In this document: piece by piece, positions 17,242 to 25,144 of the stretch
Layout of the letters: every line of letters begins with the position of its first letter
Position numbering within the stretch: the stretch's first letter is position 1
DNA from: Nitrospirota bacterium
Lineage (GTDB): Bacteria; Nitrospirota; Nitrospiria; Nitrospirales; Nitrospiraceae
Length of the DNA stretch: 64,000 nt
Direction of reading: 5' to 3'
NCBI GenBank assembly: GCA_004296885.1
Contig: SCVN01000004.1
Span: 1 to 64,000 of the forward strand
Translations under genes and position numbers: made by a program
The notes under the pieces: model-generated
Database searches by the model: none
What the model was told of the DNA's origin: nothing
What the model saw: only the letters and a program-made list of their open reading frames with translations

Positions 17242-17270
17242 TTGACTGCCCCGCGGTGAGTGGCTAATAT
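17242..17270 (+). promoter_or_regulatory. Promoter for the ABC-exporter operon
   Basis: TTGACT (17242-17247), 17-base spacer, TAATAT (17265-17270). The start would be near 17277, leaving about 108 nt of leader before the ATG at 17385, which has no strong SD. Confidence 0.65.
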
Positions 17271-17384
17271 CCGGCGAAGTTCGTCACGCTGGCGGGTCTT
17301 GCTTCGGAAGCCGCTGGTCCTGACACAAAGAGCAGCGCCAGGAACATCCACGCATCGTCAGTCGGCTACTTCCTTCATCATCGC

Positions 17385-18368
17385 ATGATCGACGCACAGA
17401 ACATCACGAAGCGGTACGGCGACCACACGGCCATCGAGCGGGTGACCTTCTCGGTGAACAAGGGCGAGGTGCTGGCCTTTCTCGGGCCGAACGGCGCCGG
17501 CAAAACGACCACCATGCGCATCCTGACCTGCTTCATGCCGGCCACGGAAGGCACGGCGCGCGTGGCCGGCTACGACTGTTTCGAACAGCCGCTCGAGGTC
17601 AAGCGCCGCATCGGCTACCTGCCCGAGACCCCGCCGGTCTACCAGGAATTGACCGTCGCCGAATATCTGACATTTACGGGGCGGTTGAAAGGCATGGGCC
17701 GCGCCGACCTGCGCCGCGCGCTGGACCGCACGATCGAACGCCTGTCGCTGGGCGACGTGCGACACCGCCTCATCGCCAACCTGTCCCGCGGCTATAAGCA
17801 GCGGGTGGGCCTGGCCCAGGCGTTGCTGCACGATCCGCCGGTCTTGATTCTCGACGAGCCGACCGTCGGGCTGGACCCGAAGCAAATCATCGAAATTCGC
17901 GAATTGATCAAGAGCTTGGCCGGATCGCACACGGTGATTCTCAGCACGCACATCCTGCCGGAGGCCACCGCGGTCTGCCAGCGCGTCGTGATTATCAGCG
18001 GCGGGCGGATCGCGGCGGTGGATACGCCGGAACGGCTCTCGGCGCGGCTGCGCCAATCGGAGAAGATCAGCGTTACCGTCAAAGCGCCCCCACCGGATCT
18101 GGCCGACCGCTTCCGCTCGCTTCCCGGCGTGTTGAGCGTCTTCGAGCCGACGGACTCGGGCGCGTTCCTGCTGGAATGCGAACTGGGCCGCGACTTACGG
18201 GACGACATCGCCCGCCTGATCGTGACACAAAGATGGGGGCTGTTGGAGCTGAAAGCCGTGTCCATGACACTGGAAGACGTCTTCCTGCGCCTCACGCAGC
18301 ACGAGGAAGGCATGCCGGAAACAGGCGCTGTGGAAGCCGGCAGGAGCCAGGAGGCCTCCCGCGCATGA
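17385..18368 (+). CDS. ABC transporter ATP-binding protein, Gld/Nat type
   Basis: A 327-residue ATPase with Walker A FLGPNGAGKTTTMR, Q loop YLPETPPVYQELTV, signature NLSRGYKQRVGLAQAL (LSRGY instead of LSGGQ), Walker B PPVLILDEPTVGLDP and switch His in ILSTHILPE. The C-terminal about 90 residues form the extra domain usual in GldA/NatA-like exporters. Its stop overlaps the permease ATG (ATGA). With the next three genes it forms a complete unit of ATPase, permease, GldG-like protein and DUF4340 protein. Substrate unknown. Confidence 0.93.
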   Translation: MIDAQNITKRYGDHTAIERVTFSVNKGEVLAFLGPNGAGKTTTMRILTCFMPATEGTARVAGYDCFEQPLEVKRRIGYLPETPPVYQELTVAEYLTFTGRLKGMGRADLRRALDRTIERLSLGDVRHRLIANLSRGYKQRVGLAQALLHDPPVLILDEPTVGLDPKQIIEIRELIKSLAGSHTVILSTHILPEATAVCQRVVIISGGRIAAVDTPERLSARLRQSEKISVTVKAPPPDLADRFRSLPGVLSVFEPTDSGAFLLECELGRDLRDDIARLIVTQRWGLLELKAVSMTLEDVFLRLTQHEEGMPETGAVEAGRSQEASRA

Positions 18369-19135
18369 CACCGGTCGCAGCCATCGTCGCCAAGGAATTG
18401 CGGTCCTACTTCGTCTCCCCGATCGTCTATGTCGTGGGCGCCGTGTTTTTGTTGATCTTCGGAGTCCTGTCCTATCTGGCGGTCGTCAACGCGGGAGCCC
18501 AGGCGGTGCGACTGATGCAGATACAGGGAGCCGCGGCTCAGCTCAATCTGAACGACCTGGTGTTCCGGCCGACGTTCTACAGCATTGCCATCATTCTCCT
18601 GCTGATCCTCCCACTCTTGACCATGCGGCTGTTCGCGGAGGAGCGCAAGCTGCGGACCTTCGAATTGCTGATGACTTCCCCGATCGGGATCAACGAAATG
18701 GTCGTGGGGAAATTTCTCGGCGCCTATGCCATCTTCCTGGGCCTGCTAGGCTTGAGCGGAATCGTCCCGGTGATCCTGTCGTTCTACAGCAGCTTCGACT
18801 GGAACCCGGTCCTGACGGGATACCTCGGTCTGGCCTTGCTCGGCGCTCTGTTTCTGGCCACCGGTGTCCTAGCCTCTGCCCTGACCGAAAACCAGATCGT
18901 CGCCGCTTTTCTGAGCTTCGGCCTGCTGATTCTGGTCTGGCTCCTGGGCGGAGTCGGCTCGGTCCTGGGTGATACGCCGTTGGGCAACATCCTGTCGTAC
19001 CTCTCCTTCATCGAGCATTACGACCGATTCGTCCGCGGGCTGGTGGATACAAAAGACCTGGTCTACTATTCCAGCGGCATGCTCCTGATGCTGTTCCTGG
19101 CCCATCGCGTCGTGGAGTCGCAGCGTTGGAAATAA
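18365..19135 (+). CDS. ABC-2 type permease
   Basis: A 256-residue protein with six hydrophobic segments and the ABC-2 motif around LTMRLFAEERKLRTFELLMT, near the start of the second third. It begins with the family-typical IVAKELRSYFVSPIVY, as in GldF-like permeases. Start by 4-base overlap with the ATPase gene. It makes the membrane channel of the exporter. Confidence 0.92.
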   Translation: MTPVAAIVAKELRSYFVSPIVYVVGAVFLLIFGVLSYLAVVNAGAQAVRLMQIQGAAAQLNLNDLVFRPTFYSIAIILLLILPLLTMRLFAEERKLRTFELLMTSPIGINEMVVGKFLGAYAIFLGLLGLSGIVPVILSFYSSFDWNPVLTGYLGLALLGALFLATGVLASALTENQIVAAFLSFGLLILVWLLGGVGSVLGDTPLGNILSYLSFIEHYDRFVRGLVDTKDLVYYSSGMLLMLFLAHRVVESQRWK

Positions 19136-19154
19136 GAGAGAAGCCAAGGACACG

Positions 19155-20678
19155 ATGAACCGATTGGCCTCATCTTTTGGCGTCGTGGGAGCCGGTTTGG
19201 CGGCGGGCGGATTCATCGCTTATACCCTGGCCCCCGACAAACTTTGGTTGGTCACCCTTTGCGAAGGGCTGGCCCTGGTCTGCCTGGTGGTCTACTTCGT
19301 CGCGCGTTTCGAGGCGCTCAAGGCCTTCTCCACCCGCCGCTCCACCCGTCTGGGCGCCAACAGCATCCTCATGGTGCTGCTCTTCGCGGCCATCCTGGCT
19401 ATCATCAATTTCCTCGCCGCACGCCACACCATGCGGTGGGACCTGTCCGAAACCCAGCACTTCACGCTGGCACCCCAAACGCACCGGGTCCTGCGCGGGC
19501 TCACACGCGAAGTCAAAGTCACCGTCTTTTCGCAGGAGCGGAGTCCGTCGTTCAACACCTATCGGGACCTGCTGGACGGTTACAAACAAGACAGCGACAA
19601 ACTCAAAGTGGAATTTGTGGACCCGGAGCGGCGGCCCGGCGTCGCCCGGCAATACGGCGTCACGCGAGTGGACACGGCGGTGGTCGAGAGCGGCCCGCAG
19701 ACCACCAGAGTGACCGCGCCGTCCGAAGCCGAGCTGACCGGAGCCCTGATCCGCGTGGCCAAGGACGCCAAGAAACGCATCCTGTTCCTGGATGGGCACG
19801 GCGAGCGCGGGATCGCCGACCAGGAGCGAAACGGCATGGCCCTGGCCAAGGAAGCCTTGACCAAACAGGGCTACGAGGTGGGCACCGTCTCCCTGCTCCA
19901 GACGTCGGCTGTGGCGGAGGGCACGTCGGTGCTCGTGCTGGCCGGCCCGCAGCGGCCCGTGACCAAAGAGGAGAAGGACCGTATCGCCCACTATGTCGCC
20001 GCCGGCGGTCATCTGCTGATTCTCCTGGACCCGGAGAGCCAGGCGGACCTGGAGGATCTCCTGCGACAGTGGGGTGTGGAAGCGGGGCAAGGCATTCTGG
20101 TGGACATGCAGGATCGGCTGGCGCAGGGTGACTTGGCGGCCTTGATGGTCCGCACCTTCACCGAACATGAAATCACCCAGGATTTCAATTTCGCCGTCCT
20201 ATTTCCCCTCTCCCGCCACCTCGTCTTCCATGAAGAAGCGGGCAAGGACTGGGACTTCGTCCCGCTGGCGCGCACGTCGGCCCGAAGCTGGGCGGTCAAG
20301 AACTTGAAGGGCAACGTGCTCACCTTGAACGAGAAGGAAGACATTCCCGGCCCCCTGCCGCTGGCCGCAGCCATGACCCCCAAAAAACCGCAGGAGGAAG
20401 GCAAGCCGCGCGCCGCCATCGTAATCGTGGGGAACTCCTCCTTCGCCAGCAACACCTATATCAACTTTCCCGGCAACACCGATTTCCTCCTCCACGCCCT
20501 GGGCTGGCTGGCCGAGGAACGGGAGCTGATCTCCATCGCCCCGAAAGAGCCGGCCTTCCGCCCTTTCATCCCCAACCCGACTCAGGAGCGCCTGCTGCTG
20601 TACGTCCAGGTGTTCTTCTTGCCCGCCCTGACGTTCCTCTGGGGCATGACCATCTGGAGAAAACGGCGCCGGCTGTAA
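19155..20678 (+). CDS. GldG-like ABC exporter auxiliary protein
   Basis: A 507-residue protein. Three N-terminal membrane segments (to about residue 85) lead into a large extracytoplasmic region with the GldG/ABC_transp_aux core: VTVFSQERSPSFNTYRDLLD, VEFVDPERRPGVARQYGV, KKRILFLDGHGERGI, then HLLILLDPESQADLEDLL. It ends with a membrane helix and a basic WRKRRRL tail. Members of this family are always found with such ABC pairs; in gliding bacteria they take part in motility, elsewhere the role is unclear. 19 bases after the permease gene. Confidence 0.88.
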   Translation: MNRLASSFGVVGAGLAAGGFIAYTLAPDKLWLVTLCEGLALVCLVVYFVARFEALKAFSTRRSTRLGANSILMVLLFAAILAIINFLAARHTMRWDLSETQHFTLAPQTHRVLRGLTREVKVTVFSQERSPSFNTYRDLLDGYKQDSDKLKVEFVDPERRPGVARQYGVTRVDTAVVESGPQTTRVTAPSEAELTGALIRVAKDAKKRILFLDGHGERGIADQERNGMALAKEALTKQGYEVGTVSLLQTSAVAEGTSVLVLAGPQRPVTKEEKDRIAHYVAAGGHLLILLDPESQADLEDLLRQWGVEAGQGILVDMQDRLAQGDLAALMVRTFTEHEITQDFNFAVLFPLSRHLVFHEEAGKDWDFVPLARTSARSWAVKNLKGNVLTLNEKEDIPGPLPLAAAMTPKKPQEEGKPRAAIVIVGNSSFASNTYINFPGNTDFLLHALGWLAEERELISIAPKEPAFRPFIPNPTQERLLLYVQVFFLPALTFLWGMTIWRKRRRL

Positions 20679-20683
20679 CAGCC

Positions 20684-22108
20684 ATGAAGAGCGTCTGGCT
20701 CACAATTGCGATGGTAGTGCTGTTGGTCGGGCTGGGGGCCTACGTCTACTTCGTCGAACTCCCGTCGGAACGCACCCAGACCGCCGCCGAAACCCAGGAC
20801 AAGAAGCTCATCCCCTTCGAGGAACAGGACATCACCGGGCTGATCGTCCGGACCGAGGTCGGCGAAGTCGTGCTGGCGCCGGATGAAAAACGCGCCTGGA
20901 AGATCACCGCCCCCATGGTCGCCGATGCCGATTCCCGCGAGGTCGAGTCTCTCCTGCGGGCCTTGGTGTTGGGAAGGATCTCCCGCGTGGTGGAAGAACA
21001 GACGGCGGCGCTGGGCCCATTCGGCCTGGAGAAACCGGCGACGGTCCTCACCCTCACCGCCGGCTCACGTCAGGAAACCTTGTCGGTCGGCGACAGCGGA
21101 CCGATCTCCTCCACCCTCTACGCCATGCGAGCGTCGGACAAAAAAGTTCTGCTGACCAGCCTGGCGCCCAAGGACGTGCTGAACAAGACCCTGCTGACGC
21201 TCCGCAAGAAAGAAGTGCTGCGCATGGATCAGACCAAAGTGGACCGGCTGCGTCTGGCCTATCCGGCCAACGAGATGGTCTTGTACCGGGTGAGGCAAGC
21301 CGACCTGCCGGGCCCCGCAGCCGGCAATGACAAGAAATCCTGGAAGCTGCGCTACCCGCTCGAGGCCGACGCGGACCAAGCCGAGGTCAACAGCCTGCTG
21401 ATCAAGCTGGAGAACCTGAAAGCGCTGGGGTTCGTGGATCCCGGCCCCCAACACGATGCCTTGCTGCGGAAACTGACGAAACCGGACGTAAAGATCACGG
21501 TGCATGCGGACGGAACGGACCAGATCGTAAAACTGTATCAACTGGACCTGACCACCGGCGAAGCCTATGCGGTGACGGCACAAGAGGCGCCGCTGTACCG
21601 GATTAGCCCGCTGGCGATCAAAGACCTCACCAAGGAGCTGTTCACGCTTCAGGATAAACGGCTGTTGGGCGTAAACATGGACGACCTGGCGATGCTGGCC
21701 GTGAAAACCAGAGACCAGCGGTACACATTGATCAATCAGAACGGCGACTGGGTGCTGGAAGATCAACCGGCCGAGAAACTGGAGCAGGAAGCGGCGGATT
21801 TATTCATCAGTCGCGTGGTGAATCTGCCGGCGGAAATCCGCGTCGTCAAGCAGGCAGGCCCCCTGGCTCCCTACGGTCTGGCCACGCCGACGGCCGAGTT
21901 CACGGCGACCGCCAAGGACGGGAAACAGCGGGGACGGCTGGTGCTCGGCACCAGCTCCGGCGGCCTCGTCTACGCCATGGGACACCTGGGACTCCCCGGC
22001 ATTTTCCAGGCCCGGGCCGACCTGCTCTCGCAGATCCCCGCCAAAGCGGACCTCAAGGCCAAGACTCGGCAAGTCAGCGGCCTGCCTCCCGAGCCAGGCC
22101 GCAAGTAA
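20684..22108 (+). CDS. DUF4340 domain protein
   Basis: A 474-residue protein with one N-terminal membrane helix (IAMVVLLVGLGAYVYFVEL) and a long extracytoplasmic part made of repeated DUF4340 modules: LVRTEVGEVVLAPDEKRAWK, later LAVKTRDQRYTLINQNGDWV, with DxxxV and WxLxxP-type turns and LGPFGLEKPATVLTL, LAPYGLATPTAEFTA marking two similar halves. It is the usual fourth partner of GldG-like exporters. Five bases separate it from the previous gene. Confidence 0.88.
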   Translation: MKSVWLTIAMVVLLVGLGAYVYFVELPSERTQTAAETQDKKLIPFEEQDITGLIVRTEVGEVVLAPDEKRAWKITAPMVADADSREVESLLRALVLGRISRVVEEQTAALGPFGLEKPATVLTLTAGSRQETLSVGDSGPISSTLYAMRASDKKVLLTSLAPKDVLNKTLLTLRKKEVLRMDQTKVDRLRLAYPANEMVLYRVRQADLPGPAAGNDKKSWKLRYPLEADADQAEVNSLLIKLENLKALGFVDPGPQHDALLRKLTKPDVKITVHADGTDQIVKLYQLDLTTGEAYAVTAQEAPLYRISPLAIKDLTKELFTLQDKRLLGVNMDDLAMLAVKTRDQRYTLINQNGDWVLEDQPAEKLEQEAADLFISRVVNLPAEIRVVKQAGPLAPYGLATPTAEFTATAKDGKQRGRLVLGTSSGGLVYAMGHLGLPGIFQARADLLSQIPAKADLKAKTRQVSGLPPEPGRK

Positions 22109-22159
22109 GCGTCCTCCTAGCTGGACTTTCCACAGCCCATTCGATATCGTAGCTTCCGC

Positions 22160-22236
22160 GCCCCCGTAGCTCAGTTGGATAGAGCGACGGTTTCCTAAAC
22201 CGCAGGTCACCCGTTCAATTCGGGTCGGGGGCACCA
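22160..22236 (+). tRNA. tRNA-Arg(CCT)
   Basis: Acceptor GCCCCCG/CGGGGGC, D arm GCTC/GAGC, anticodon loop TTCCTAA in the stem GGTTT region (anticodon CCT), T arm ACCCG/CGGGT with loop TTCAATT, discriminator A, encoded CCA. It reads AGG codons. A hairpin-repeat array begins at the next base. Confidence 0.97.
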
Positions 22237-22563
22237 TACCAAGCTTGCTTGAACCGCCCGCTTCGATCACATGCGGGCGGATAGTTACTTTGCCTCCAGT
22301 AGGCTTCGATACCGCACTTCGTGTGAGCCGCCGGCTATTTATAGTCTTATTGCGATTATCGCCGGCGGAGAATACCTTTAGTGTTTCTTAGGGCTGAGCT
22401 TGATCCGATTGTATTACGCTTGAACGGCGCGATCTTTATCGCTTTATCGAATTTACTGCGCGCAGAGAGAAACCTTAACGGCCCCATGTTGTTTGAACGA
22501 AGCTTGCGTGTACCGATCACCTATCTATTGAGGCGAACGGAGAAATACCGCCAGTGTTCTTAG
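22237..22563 (+). repeat. Array of four tRNA-trailing hairpin repeats
   Basis: Starts with TACCAAGCTTGCTTGAA right after the tRNA CCA. Unit 1 (22237-22301): stem 22254-22261/22273-22280 (CCGCCCGC/GCGGGCGG), 11-nt loop, then ATAGTTACTTTGCCTCCAGTA. Unit 2 (22310-22391): mini-stem CACTTCGTG, stem 22328-22335/22361-22368 (CCGCCGGC/GCCGGCGG), 25-nt AT-rich loop, then AGAATACC and a second weak stem. Unit 3 (22415-22486): stem 22425-22431/22459-22465 with one mismatch. Unit 4 (22495-22563): a degraded stem (7 of 9 pairs), then AGAAATACC and TTCTTAG. Unit 2 is closely matched behind tRNA-Pro; unit 1 behind tRNA-Tyr and in the 57.8 kb array. The array fills the gap before the cytochrome gene; a 60-codon frame inside it is not coding. 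Confidence 0.8.
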
Positions 22564-22630
22564 TTAAGACTGGCCAAGCTGATTAGTGCATGGGAGCCGC
22601 CGGATAGCATTCCATGAGCCGTTTCCAAAA

Positions 22631-23068
22631 ATGAGAACAGCCCTCCATAAAGCCCTGCCCGCCCTCTTCTGTCTCACGTTTGGCTTTCCCGATATAGTGG
22701 CAAGCGCTTTCGCACAAGACCCGCCAGTCGCGATGGGCGAGGCAACCCGAGGCAGGGTCATTTTTAACGGCATCGGAGGCTGTTTCAATTGCCACGGGAA
22801 CGACGGAGTCATCACTCGCCTGCCCCGGCACTCTCCTAAACTCGCAGACGAACTGGCTCGACTCGCTCCACCGCCGGCGGACTTGCGCAATCCGTCCCGT
22901 CTTAAGTCGCAGACCGATGCTGATCGACTCCGCTCGATCAAATTCGGCCATCCGGGGACCGCCATGTTTCCCAAGAAATTTCTTTCGGAGAGGGAAGTTG
23001 CCGATCTGTTGGCTTATTTGGCCACACTTCGAGAAGAGGCAGGCGGCAACGACAAGGCCGTTCCCTAG
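22631..23068 (+). CDS. Exported class I cytochrome c
   Basis: A 145-residue protein starting at the ATG at 22631, which gives a good signal peptide ending near FAQDP. The single haem motif is CFNCHG; the likely distal ligand is the Met of GTAMFPKKF. The end is acidic and flexible. Electron carrier in the periplasm; partners not evident from context. There is no strong SD before this ATG, and a GTG at 22586 would add 15 residues without improving the signal peptide. It follows the tRNA-Arg repeat array. Confidence 0.88.
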   Translation: MRTALHKALPALFCLTFGFPDIVASAFAQDPPVAMGEATRGRVIFNGIGGCFNCHGNDGVITRLPRHSPKLADELARLAPPPADLRNPSRLKSQTDADRLRSIKFGHPGTAMFPKKFLSEREVADLLAYLATLREEAGGNDKAVP

Positions 23069-23205
23069 CAGGCTATCGCACGTCGCGCAGCGGTATCGAA
23101 CGACAACAGAGTGGCCACACCACGTACCACTGCCAACAACCAAATACTACAATCAGAACGACGATCCCCTGCATCCAACCGCACCGTTCAAATATTCAAT
23201 TGCCC

Positions 23206-23235
23206 TTGACCAATCTTCCTCACAACTTCTACACT
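23206..23235 (+). promoter_or_regulatory. Promoter for the single-domain response regulator
   Basis: TTGACC (23206-23211), 18-base spacer, TACACT (23230-23235). The start is near 23242, about 64 nt upstream of the ATG. Confidence 0.65.
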
Positions 23236-23305
23236 GCAATCATCCATTTTTCCACCCGAATGAAACGACACAGCCAGCCACACGCCCCAATGGCTTGAAC
23301 GATCC

Positions 23306-23707
23306 ATGGCAACGACGACCGCGACTCAAACCGCCACTATCTTAGTCGTAGATGACGAGCCGGCCATCCAGCAACTCGCCTGCCGGATCCTCACCATGCA
23401 CGGCTATACAACCCTGGACCCACGCCACGCCGTGCATGCCATCCAGCTCTGCAAACAGCATCCGGAGCCCATCCATCTCCTGCTCACGGACGTCTTGATG
23501 CCTTACCTGCACGGCTACGATCTCGCCACCCAGGCCCGGGCATTGCGCCCCGATATGCGCGTGCTCTTTATGTCCGGCTACGAGGATAGCCACCTGTTGG
23601 GCCGCGTGGCCCCGGGCGAAGCGATTGTCTTGCTTCAAAAACCGTTCAGCGCCGACGACCTCCTCAAGAAAGTCCGCGAGGTTCTCTCCGCCCCCGCTCA
23701 GCCGTAG
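23306..23707 (+). CDS. Single-domain response regulator (receiver only)
   Basis: A 133-residue CheY-like receiver. It has the acidic pair VVDDE, the phosphoacceptor Asp in LLLTDVLMP, the Ser/Thr-type switch region VLFMSGYED and the conserved Lys in LLQKPFSADDLL. There is no output domain, so it must act through a partner or phosphorelay. No kinase gene is adjacent. The sequence around FMSGY and QKPF resembles the receiver at the end of the hybrid kinase at 62.8 kb. Confidence 0.92.
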   Translation: MATTTATQTATILVVDDEPAIQQLACRILTMHGYTTLDPRHAVHAIQLCKQHPEPIHLLLTDVLMPYLHGYDLATQARALRPDMRVLFMSGYEDSHLLGRVAPGEAIVLLQKPFSADDLLKKVREVLSAPAQP

Positions 23708-23847
23708 TATCTCAATACATCTGACTCGAGCCGACTCCCGCAAAAACAGCCACCGTCAAGAAATCGGTCGCAGAAAACAGCGCGGGGGTGGAGCCCGTAT
23801 GACAACAGCCCCACCCCCACGCCTCACTTCACACCGACTCGAACGGA

Positions 23848-24444
23848 TTAGCGCATCGCGAAATGCGCCCGTCGGTTCTGCCTCCAGCAATCCTCGTTTG
23901 ACTTGGTGCAGAAAGGTTTCTCCTTCCCATAGCTGGCCAGCTGCACCTTGGACATCGAAATTCCCAGGTCGGAGAGATAGCGCTGAACGGCCTGGACGCG
24001 CCGCTCCCCCAACACCAAGTTGTAGTCTTGACTGCCCCGTTCGTCGCAATGGCCCGTGATCACCAACTGCCAGTCCTGCTCCTCCCTGAGCAGCCGGGCA
24101 TTGGCCTCGAGCTTCGCCCGCCCTTCCTCGTTGAGCGTGCTCCGATCATAGTCAAAGTATACATCCGCCAAGGAAGCGGACACCGCCGCCAACCTGGCCG
24201 CCCGCGCCGCAGACATGGCCGATGCGGCCGCGTCAGCAGCGCCATCCGATCCTCTGGACGCAGTCGTGGACACAGGGCCGGAGAAGTCCGTCACACGGAT
24301 TTCGTCCGAATTCCCGATGGAACCGGACATGAACGCCTGATCTTGCACCGATGTCGCCACCTGCTTGTTGCTGCACCCGGCCATCATGAGCAATATCCCT
24401 AGACAAGCGCACCACGTATTTACACAGGAGCCTCTTCGTATCAT
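23848..24444 (-). CDS. Second Pal-like OmpA-family lipoprotein
   Basis: A 198-residue lipoprotein; AAGGAGG upstream of the ATG; lipobox MMAGC near residue 24. The OmpA domain reads DVYFDYDRSTLNEEGRAKLE, TGHCDERGSQDYNLVLGERR, LASYGKEKPFC, very close to the Pal at 16057, including a Cys-bearing tail ending QNRRAHFAMR. The linker is Ala/Ser-rich where Pal has Pro/Glu. Peptidoglycan anchoring is expected. A gene duplication is the likely origin. Confidence 0.9.
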   Translation of the reverse strand: MIRRGSCVNTWCACLGILLMMAGCSNKQVATSVQDQAFMSGSIGNSDEIRVTDFSGPVSTTASRGSDGAADAAASAMSAARAARLAAVSASLADVYFDYDRSTLNEEGRAKLEANARLLREEQDWQLVITGHCDERGSQDYNLVLGERRVQAVQRYLSDLGISMSKVQLASYGKEKPFCTKSNEDCWRQNRRAHFAMR

Positions 24445-25144
24445 ATGCCGCCTCCTTGTCTAACCATCGAATGAACGCAAACGTTTGAGCCTATCCGCGC
24501 CCTTCAGAATGGGCCCCCATTCGCCGGTCGTTCCATAAACAGGAACAGACTCAGACGATGCCCGCCTGGCGAATAGTTGCTCTATCGGCCAGCCGGACCG
24601 GCAACTGAAGATCGGAGCGATGGACGGCCTAACATGCCCATAAAGTCAGGCAGTTCGGTGAGGCATTCTGGTGTTCTACAAGGCAGGTCAGTTGTGGACC
24701 TGGCGGCTCATATAACACGCATATCAACACGTAAGCGAAAGAACTGGGGCCGATCTTTCAGTAATCGTGCAAAACGGACAGGAATCGATCAATCGAGGCG
24801 AGCGCTGAGGGCTTGGAATGGCGAATTACGGCTGGCACCACAGGGACGTGGACTTCGGCTGACTGCGATCATTGTGAACTTGTTCAAGGTCCGCTTCCCG
24901 GCCTCGACAAACTCTGCGGTTGCATTCCCGCCGACCCTGTGGTATGGTGAGCCACGTTCCACGACCATGGGCCAGGTGTGGAGACGCGCTAACAAGGCCC
25001 GACACTGATGTTGTTTTGCTCGGGAATCTGATCGGAAGCCAGCCCCAAGGCGTTTCTCCTCTGGATCGTCGGCCGCTTCTTCCTTTCTTACGTTCCACCT
25101 CTCGTCCAAGACAATATCCCTAATCCGAGGAGTTTTACGACGCG
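24445..25144. other. 700-base gap with no convincing gene
   Basis: I see no supported coding sequence; the 143-codon plus frame at 24577-25008 lacks an SD site and protein-like composition. The left end contains the palindrome CAAACGTTTG at 24478-24487, upstream of the pal paralogue. The right end holds the promoter at 24920-24948 and the long leader of the RNA helicase gene. Confidence 0.5.
24920..24948 (+). promoter_or_regulatory. Promoter for the DEAD-box helicase gene
   Basis: TTGCAT (24920-24925), 17-base spacer, TATGGT (24943-24948). The start near 24955 leaves a leader of about 190 nt, as often seen for cold-induced RNA helicase genes; no structure was established in it. Confidence 0.6.

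Noticed and set aside
22381-22563. 60-codon frame inside the tRNA-Arg repeat array
   Set aside because: It crosses paired stems of repeat units 2 to 4, has no SD, and is not kept in the matching unit behind tRNA-Pro.
24577-25008. 143-codon frame before the RNA helicase gene
   Set aside because: No SD, no domain, composition unlike a protein, and it overlaps the helicase promoter.
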